Assembly (NCBI GenBank): GCA_016712345.1
Contig: JADJRH010000011.1
Location: forward strand, 310,001-374,000
Reading direction: 5' to 3'
DNA from: Polyangiaceae bacterium
GTDB lineage: Bacteria > Myxococcota_A > Polyangia > Polyangiales > Polyangiaceae
Length of the DNA: 64,000 nucleotides
Shown here: one piece after another, positions 58,735-64,000 of the stretch
How the letters are laid out: each line of letters opens with the position of its first letter
Position numbering within the stretch: position 1 is the first letter of the stretch
Program-made: the position numbers and the translations under genes
The notes under the pieces: model-generated
Told to the model about the DNA's origin: nothing
What the model saw: the letters and a program-made list of their open reading frames with translations, nothing else
Databases searched by the model: none

Positions 58735-61700
58735 TCATGAGCGCTTCCGTCGCCGACGCATCCACCCTGCGAGCGCGCCGAGGCCGACCAGCCAAGCGCG
58801 CGGGTCTGCCGCGGGATCCACAACGTGACAGCCGCAACCGCCGCTGCTGCTCGTTCCGCCGCCGCCGGAGCCGCCTGCACCACCCGCCGCGCCTGTTCCA
58901 GCGCCGCCGGTGGAAGTGGTGCTTGCGGTGGTGCCGCCCGTGCCTCCGCTCGCCTGCGTGCCGGCGGTTCCACCGCTGCCGCCGATTCCGCCAACGCCTC
59001 CCGTTCCGGCGGTGCCGCCGGTGCCTCCCGAGCCGCCGGTTCCGGGCAGTGGGAACACAACGGTCACGCCGTCGGAGAGCGTATCGACCGAAGCGTGGTT
59101 TTGCGCGTCGAGCGCGCGCACTGCGCAGTAGTACCGAGCGCCGTCGACAAGAGCGAGGCCGGGGAAGCTGATGTTGGTCATTGTCGTGGCGGTCCACGCG
59201 GGCGCCGTGACGTAGTTGCCCACCTTGTCGACGACGGCGACCTCGTAGCCGATCGCGCCCGGGACGAGTGGGAAGCCGCACGAGAGTTTGTCCATCGTGG
59301 TGATCGAGTCGACGTCGGTGAAGATGTTGGCGTCGGGATTGGTGTCGTTGACAACGCTCGGACCGTCGATGACGTTTTGCCGCAGGCCGTACAAGAAGCC
59401 GTCTGCCACGCTGACGATGATCTCGTCGCGGCCGTCGCCGTCGGTGTCACCAAACACGGCTTCGCCCACGGCGGCGTTGAAGTTGATGCTGAACTTGAGT
59501 TCGTTCGCGCAGGGATCGATCGCGTAGAGGTGGCCATCGGCCGAGCCGACAAACGCTACGGGTTTGCCGTCGCCCGCCAGGTTTTTGTGCACGGTGGACG
59601 AGCTGAGTTGACCCATTCGCGCGCCGTCGGCTTTGGCGGTGTTTTCGTTGGGGTACTTTTTGCCGCCCGCGAGCACGTACGCCTGGAAGGTTCCAGCGGT
59701 GGCGCCGCTGAGCTGTGTGACTTTGAGGCGCGAAGGAAACTGCCACGATTCGGTGATCATCACGGGGCCGTTGGGGCACACCGCAAACGACGCGTACGGA
59801 TACGGGCGATCGTCTTCACCGCCCACGAGAATGGGCGCCGTGAGATCGTGATCGTAAACGCGCGTGGGGCTGAAGCCGCCGTGATGGATGATTTCGTCGA
59901 TGCCGTTTCCGTCGATATCGAACAGCGAGAGCATGAAGTAGGAGTCGCTCGGCCCGCCGGTTTTGATCGACTGGCCGGTCATGCCCGAGAAGATTCGACT
60001 CGTGGCGCCTTGTTGCAAAACGTCGTCGCGCATGTCGCCGTCCCAATCGGCAACGGTGAGACCGGCGGGTTGCAAGCCTGACCCTGGAACGAACGACGGG
60101 CCGTTCCACAACGTTGCGCCGGTGAGGCCTGAATAGGCGCGCGTGTTCATGGATTGGTCGCCGGGGTCAGCCCAATTGACGACGAGATCGGGTGTGGTGT
60201 CGCCGTCGAAGTTGCCGGGCAGAATGTCGTTGTGAGGCTGCGTTGGGATGGGTTGTTTCCAGATTTCGGTGCCGTCGGCGCGCAGGCTCGCCATGTAATA
60301 CGTGGGCGGATTGGTGACCGGTTCGTTGGTGCCGATGCACGCGATGCCCGGTTTCATTGCGTCGAGCTTGTCGACGATGGTGGGCGCCGTGGCGTGGGTT
60401 TTTTGCCAAACCTTTTTCGGCGGCGCGCCCAAACTCGCGTCTTTGGCGTTGAGGCGCAGCAGCGCTCCTCGGCTGTCGCGCACCACGATTGCCTGCGCGC
60501 CGGAGCCGTCGATGTCGGCGATGACCGGTGAGCGCTGGAGATCGCGCCACGCGCCGGCGGCGTAATAGCCCCCGATGCGGAGGCCGGGGCGATCGGCGTC
60601 AAACTCGTTTGTCGGCTTGAGTTGGTTGTCGAAAAACGTAAGAAAGCCGTCGTTTCGGGCAACGGCAAGCTGTGGGTACATCTCGGTCGTGGGCGGCACG
60701 ATCCACGAAACAATAGGGTCTACATCGGCGGGGTAGCCGTAGTTGGCCACTTCGTTGGGCGCGTTTGCCGCGATCGCATAAAACGTGAGCTTTGAAACGC
60801 CGCTGGTGGTGATTGTCACGAGATCGCTCGCCATGTCGTTGGTCACGTCGACAGCGCCGAGCACGTTGGACAGACCGGTTGTGCGAATGCGCGCCGGGTC
60901 GGGGTACACAACGACGCGCCGATCCGTAAGCGACCACGCAAACGTGAGCGACGGATTGGCCATGGGGTTGAATGTGTACGCAGAGAGCGATGTGCCTGCC
61001 GAAGTGAGCAGCGTGAGGTTCGCCGCGCCCGAGAGGTTGGCCGTGCCCGCGAGCCGCTGGCCCGGGAGCTGGCCTTCAACGGCGCCGGTCGCCGCATCAA
61101 AGACAAACGTTGTCCACACATCCGCGGCGTCTTTTCCGGCGGCCACCACTTCAAGTGTGCCGTCGCCGTCAAGGTCGACGATGGGATCGATCCACGCCGC
61201 GTCGCCCGAGACGTCGGGAGCGAGGGTTTGCTTCCACAGGAGTTGGAGCGGTTGACCTTGGGCGACGTATTTGAGTGCGTACACTTTGCGCTGGTCGGTG
61301 AGCGGAGCGCTCGACGAGTTGAGCAGGCAGATGATCTCGTCGCCGGCCGCGCCGTCGATGTTGGCGCCGCGGCAAAAACTCTCGCTGATGCGCGTGCCGA
61401 GCGATGCGCTTTGGGCGAGAACCGCGCCGGAAGAACCATCGACCACGGCCACGCTGTTTTGATTGGCAGTGACAACGTCCGACGCGCCCGTTCCATCGAG
61501 ATCCACGAGCGCAACAGTGCGTCCGAAGCCGCATGAGCCCACGGGCATGGGCCACAAAAGGGTGGGTGCGAAGCCGGGCCCGAACGAATATGTGAATCCA
61601 AGGTTGCCGCTGTTTACGCCGCAGCAGGCGCACTCAACGATCACGAGATCGGGGCGGCCGTCGCCGTTCACGTCGCCCATGCGGGCGCCGCCGAGTGTAC

Positions 61701-62172
61701 CCATTTCACCTTCGGGTTCGGCCCATTGGAGCGAACCGTCCGAGCCGGCGAGGATCAGCGCGCGGTTGCGCGCCGACACGGCGATGTCGGGCTTACCGTT
61801 GCCGTCGAAGTCGTCGATGCCGATGAGGGAGCCGATTTCGAGCGGGGGTGTTTCCCACACCACCGTGTCGTCCGGCAGCTTTGCGACAACGCGGCCTCCC
61901 GTAACGTACACAACCTCGGGTTTGGCATCGCCGGCCACGTCGGCCACCAACATGCCCTGCGCACCGATGGATCCGCCGAGGTAGCGCTTCCAATAAGCGA
62001 CGGGGTTTTTGATGTCGCTGGAGCCCGTGGCGAGGCTCTGGCGCTTGGCGTCGTGTTTTGCCATGGGCCAGTCGGCAAGCGATGTGGCCGTCACACTGAG
62101 TGCGGCGAATGTGAAACAGGCGGCGAACGCGAAACGCGCGCGGCCGAGGCGCAACGGACGGTGCAAAAGCAT
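58735..62172 (-). CDS. FG-GAP/VCBS repeat surface protein with MYXO-CTERM-like tail
   Basis: 1,145 residues from ATG 62172 (AGGA 5-6 bp upstream). Signal peptide LRLGRARFAFAACFTFAALS, then many FG-GAP-like units (DVNGDGRPDLVIVECACCG, VDLDGDGTLEVVAAG, NFDGDTTPDLVVNWAD, DTDGDGRDEIIVSVAD), which bind calcium and form beta-propellers. A fibronectin-III-like part lies at about 960-1060 (LVDGARYYCAVRALDAQNHA). A long GGTGGTGG-type linker leads to CGCH, a hydrophobic segment (AWLVGLGALAGWM) and RRRRKR: the sorting tail known in Myxococcota, processed at Cys and anchored at the surface. Possibly adhesion or cargo display; no link to the type I exporter is proven. Confidence 0.9.
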   Translation of the reverse strand: MLLHRPLRLGRARFAFAACFTFAALSVTATSLADWPMAKHDAKRQSLATGSSDIKNPVAYWKRYLGGSIGAQGMLVADVAGDAKPEVVYVTGGRVVAKLPDDTVVWETPPLEIGSLIGIDDFDGNGKPDIAVSARNRALILAGSDGSLQWAEPEGEMGTLGGARMGDVNGDGRPDLVIVECACCGVNSGNLGFTYSFGPGFAPTLLWPMPVGSCGFGRTVALVDLDGTGASDVVTANQNSVAVVDGSSGAVLAQSASLGTRISESFCRGANIDGAAGDEIICLLNSSSAPLTDQRKVYALKYVAQGQPLQLLWKQTLAPDVSGDAAWIDPIVDLDGDGTLEVVAAGKDAADVWTTFVFDAATGAVEGQLPGQRLAGTANLSGAANLTLLTSAGTSLSAYTFNPMANPSLTFAWSLTDRRVVVYPDPARIRTTGLSNVLGAVDVTNDMASDLVTITTSGVSKLTFYAIAANAPNEVANYGYPADVDPIVSWIVPPTTEMYPQLAVARNDGFLTFFDNQLKPTNEFDADRPGLRIGGYYAAGAWRDLQRSPVIADIDGSGAQAIVVRDSRGALLRLNAKDASLGAPPKKVWQKTHATAPTIVDKLDAMKPGIACIGTNEPVTNPPTYYMASLRADGTEIWKQPIPTQPHNDILPGNFDGDTTPDLVVNWADPGDQSMNTRAYSGLTGATLWNGPSFVPGSGLQPAGLTVADWDGDMRDDVLQQGATSRIFSGMTGQSIKTGGPSDSYFMLSLFDIDGNGIDEIIHHGGFSPTRVYDHDLTAPILVGGEDDRPYPYASFAVCPNGPVMITESWQFPSRLKVTQLSGATAGTFQAYVLAGGKKYPNENTAKADGARMGQLSSSTVHKNLAGDGKPVAFVGSADGHLYAIDPCANELKFSINFNAAVGEAVFGDTDGDGRDEIIVSVADGFLYGLRQNVIDGPSVVNDTNPDANIFTDVDSITTMDKLSCGFPLVPGAIGYEVAVVDKVGNYVTAPAWTATTMTNISFPGLALVDGARYYCAVRALDAQNHASVDTLSDGVTVVFPLPGTGGSGGTGGTAGTGGVGGIGGSGGTAGTQASGGTGGTTASTTSTGGAGTGAAGGAGGSGGGGTSSSGGCGCHVVDPAADPRAWLVGLGALAGWMRRRRKRS

Positions 62173-62230
62173 GAGATCCTCCGAGCCAGACAAAGCCGAT
62201 CGAAGATCTTTTCACGCCTGAAGGTGGTTT

Positions 62231-63613
62231 TCAGTCTTTTTCAGGCTTGTCAGAATCGCCTTCGTTTTCCTCACCGACCCAGCGTTGAATGGTGCGGCGG
62301 TGTACACCCAGCGCCGCGGCGGCGCGCACCTTGTTCCCGCCGAGCCGCTCAAGCACGTGCTTCACGTAGCCGCGTTGCAGCTCTTCGAGCGTCATGAGCC
62401 GCTCCGCCGCGGTTGCGAAGATGTCGCGCGGCGCCGTTTCGATGAGCGAAGGGGGCAAGTCGTCCTCGCCGATGTACCGATCTCGCGCGAACGCCACCGC
62501 GCGCTCCACGGCGTTTTCAAGCTCGCGCACGTTGCCGGGCCACGCATGGTCCACAAGGCGTCGCGCCGCCGCCTGCGAAAAGCCGACAATGTCGCGATGC
62601 GCTCGCTTGGCGGCGCGCTCCAAGAAAAATTCGGCGAGTGGAAGAACGTCTTCGGGCCGATCGCGAAGGGGCGGCACGTTCACTTCGATCACCGCGAGCC
62701 GATAAAAAAGGTCTTCGCGAAAGCGCTTCTCTTTCACCAGCTGGCGAAGGTTGTGGTGTGTCGCCGTGACAATGCGCACATCCACGCGGCGCGCCTTTGT
62801 GGCTCCCACCGGCCGCACTTCTTGATCCTGCAAGATTCGCAGCAGCTTGGCTTGGAGATGAATGGGGAAATCTCCAATTTCGTCGAGAAACAGCGTGCCT
62901 CTGTCGGCCTCAACGAAGAGACCCTGCTTGTCGTTTTTCGCGTCGGTGAACGCACCTCGCACGTAGCCGAACAGCTCGCTTTCAAGCAGCTGCTCCGGGA
63001 TGCTCGCCGCGTTGACGGCCACGAAAGGCTCTTGCCGTCGGCGGCTCGCTTCATGGAGGGCGCGCGCAATCCGCTCTTTTCCCGAGCCCGTTGGGCCGGT
63101 CACCAACACTGTTGCGGGAGAGTCGGCGACACGTTCGATCAACGCCGCGATGTCGGCGAGCGCCTGACTTTTCCCGATGAGCCCCATCGCGCCGCGCGCC
63201 GTATCGAGTTCGCCGCGCAGGCGCGCGACCTCGGCTCGCAGTCGCCGAGCTTCGGTGACGCGAATGAGCGCCGCGCCGAACACCTCGGGATCCAAAGGTT
63301 TTGAAAGGAAATCGTACGCCCCAAGTTTTACGGCGCGCACCGCCAGTTCAATGCTTCCGGTCGCGGTGATGGCAATGACGAGCGTGCGCGGGTCGATGCG
63401 TTGAGCAAGTTCAAGCAGGGCAAACCCGTCGCCGTCGGGAAGGTTGAGTTCGGTGATGAGAACGCCCGCCGGTGTGTCTTCGAGGGCGGCCCGCGCGTCG
63501 GCCAAGGTTGCCACGCGTCGCGCGGTGTAACCGCGCTGCTTTGCCACGCGCTCCAGCAAATCTGCCAGGGCGGCATCCGGCTCAACCAAGATCAGCGGGG
63601 TGGCATTGGGCAC
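62231..63613 (-). CDS. NtrC-family sigma54 activator with altered receiver
   Basis: 460 residues. Receiver domain 1-120: acidic pocket LVEPD, but the phospho-acceptor position reads VLITELNLPD (Glu55 in place of Asp), followed by the normal ITATGS and LSKP (Thr and Lys). AAA+ domain: VTGPTGSGKERIA (Walker A), ESELFGYVRGAFTDAK (GAFTGA loop read as GAFTDA), GTLFLDEIGDFP (Walker B), FREDLFYRL, HAWPGNVRELEN. C-terminal Fis-type HTH: NKVRAAAALGVHRRTIQRW. It should open sigma54 promoters, and Glu55 could mimic constant phosphorylation. No sensor kinase adjacent. Confidence 0.94.
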   Translation of the reverse strand: MPNATPLILVEPDAALADLLERVAKQRGYTARRVATLADARAALEDTPAGVLITELNLPDGDGFALLELAQRIDPRTLVIAITATGSIELAVRAVKLGAYDFLSKPLDPEVFGAALIRVTEARRLRAEVARLRGELDTARGAMGLIGKSQALADIAALIERVADSPATVLVTGPTGSGKERIARALHEASRRRQEPFVAVNAASIPEQLLESELFGYVRGAFTDAKNDKQGLFVEADRGTLFLDEIGDFPIHLQAKLLRILQDQEVRPVGATKARRVDVRIVTATHHNLRQLVKEKRFREDLFYRLAVIEVNVPPLRDRPEDVLPLAEFFLERAAKRAHRDIVGFSQAAARRLVDHAWPGNVRELENAVERAVAFARDRYIGEDDLPPSLIETAPRDIFATAAERLMTLEELQRGYVKHVLERLGGNKVRAAAALGVHRRTIQRWVGEENEGDSDKPEKD

Positions 63614-63656
63614 AGCTCAGGAGGGCCGTAGTCGAACTGGGCGACCGCGCAAATCC

Positions 63657-63956
63657 TCACGCTTCGCCTTGGACGAGAGCGATGAGAGCACTGACTTTTT
63701 GGTGCTTTTCAATGGGGTGACGCAGAGGCATCTGCGACTTCACTTTGTACTGGTTTCGCCGCCCGTCGCGCTCTTTGGTTAAATATCCCGACGCTTCCAG
63801 CTCCCCCAAGATTCGCAGCACCGCGCGCTCGGTGATTCCAACGCGTTCGGCGATATCGCGCACGCGCACATGCGGATCGGCGGCGACACTCAAGAGCACG
63901 TGGGCGTGGTTTGTTAAGAAAGTCCAATCTGGAAAAGCTTCTTCGGCCTCTTTCAT
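63657..63956 (-). CDS. Small winged-helix transcriptional regulator
   Basis: 99 residues from ATG 63956. HTH region: NHAHVLLSVAADPHVRVRDI, AERVGITERAVLRILGELEA, then the wing SGYLTKERDGRRNQYKV. This is the MarR/ArsR-like wHTH found in many short archaeal and bacterial regulators; no metal Cys. The C-terminal 25 residues (HPIEKHQKVSALIALVQ) may dimerise. Located 43 bp upstream of the sigma54 activator gene on the same strand, perhaps co-transcribed. Confidence 0.88.
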   Translation of the reverse strand: MKEAEEAFPDWTFLTNHAHVLLSVAADPHVRVRDIAERVGITERAVLRILGELEASGYLTKERDGRRNQYKVKSQMPLRHPIEKHQKVSALIALVQGEA

Positions 63957-64000
63957 CGGGCTCGTTCTCGGAGGAAAAACAGCGGTCTGTCGGGGGCAGG

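Noticed and set aside
1..64000. GGGTAG and GGGTAGGG words as KOPS-like chromosome polarity signals
   Set aside because: They are frequent, but both orientations occur and I could not count or test skew, so no claim is made.
1..64000. rRNA, tRNA or riboswitch genes
   Set aside because: None recognised by eye; no conserved tRNA arms or known riboswitch cores were found, although a covariance-model scan was not possible.

Overview
The window looks like a chromosomal segment of a Myxococcota bacterium, probably of the Polyangia type. The grounds are GC-rich codon use, eukaryote-like Ser/Thr kinases (one fused to WD40 repeats), Gly/Ser/Thr-rich lipoprotein linkers, an NtrC-type regulator, multiplied ExbB/ExbD motor genes, and an FG-GAP protein ending in Cys pair, membrane segment and Arg cluster (MYXO-CTERM-like). 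No rRNA, tRNA, CRISPR array or transposase was recognised. This assignment is inference from gene style, not from a marker gene.

Left part (1-18 kb). A Ser/Thr kinase runs off the left edge and is divergent from a short GspE/PilB-type ATPase. A tightly overlapped minus-strand operon follows (8803 to 2768): a helicase-associated-domain protein, a proline-rich secreted protein, a LolD-like ABC ATPase and its FtsX-like permease. Plus-strand genes come next: an HD phosphohydrolase, a secreted protein and glycerate 2-kinase, again with 4-bp overlaps. From 12.5 to 18 kb two ExbB-ExbD-ExbD modules lie back to back, with a bitopic Cys-motif protein attached to the left one.

Middle part (18-35 kb). 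SNF2 ATPase (its SWIM zinc-finger N-terminus is out of frame), a divergent membrane pyrophosphatase, a membrane TPR protein, a lipoprotein esterase, an orphan histidine kinase, a PP2C phosphatase, an outer-membrane protein, pirin with a divergent LysR regulator, an AlkC-type glycosylase and a B12-type radical SAM enzyme.

Accessory-looking part (35-52 kb). A kinase-WD40 receptor; an ECF sigma / membrane anti-sigma / lipoprotein trio in which the last two share one extracytoplasmic domain; and an operon coding a SIR2-TIR-TIR protein followed by an nSTAND1 NTPase with WD40 repeats, the latter split by a -1 frame change at a T6 run. The operon has the parts of an NAD-targeting immune system (sensor STAND plus SIR2 and TIR effectors) in an arrangement I do not recognise. 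A SEC-C protein, a multi-pass membrane protein and an overlapping 44-residue membrane peptide gene follow.

Right part (52-64 kb). A type I secretion operon (ABC, HlyD-like adaptor, TolC-like channel) with a DUF481-like porin downstream, then the FG-GAP surface protein, an NtrC-family regulator with an altered receiver, and a small winged-helix regulator.

The DNA carries several families of small repeats: a 33-bp palindromic repeat found both between genes and inside a gene, a 74-bp element with 15-bp terminal inverted repeats, a roughly 200-bp element with 20-bp perfect terminal inverted repeats, and a pervasive GTGTAC motif. Three genes need a frame change to read through, so sequencing or assembly error must be excluded before biological explanations.
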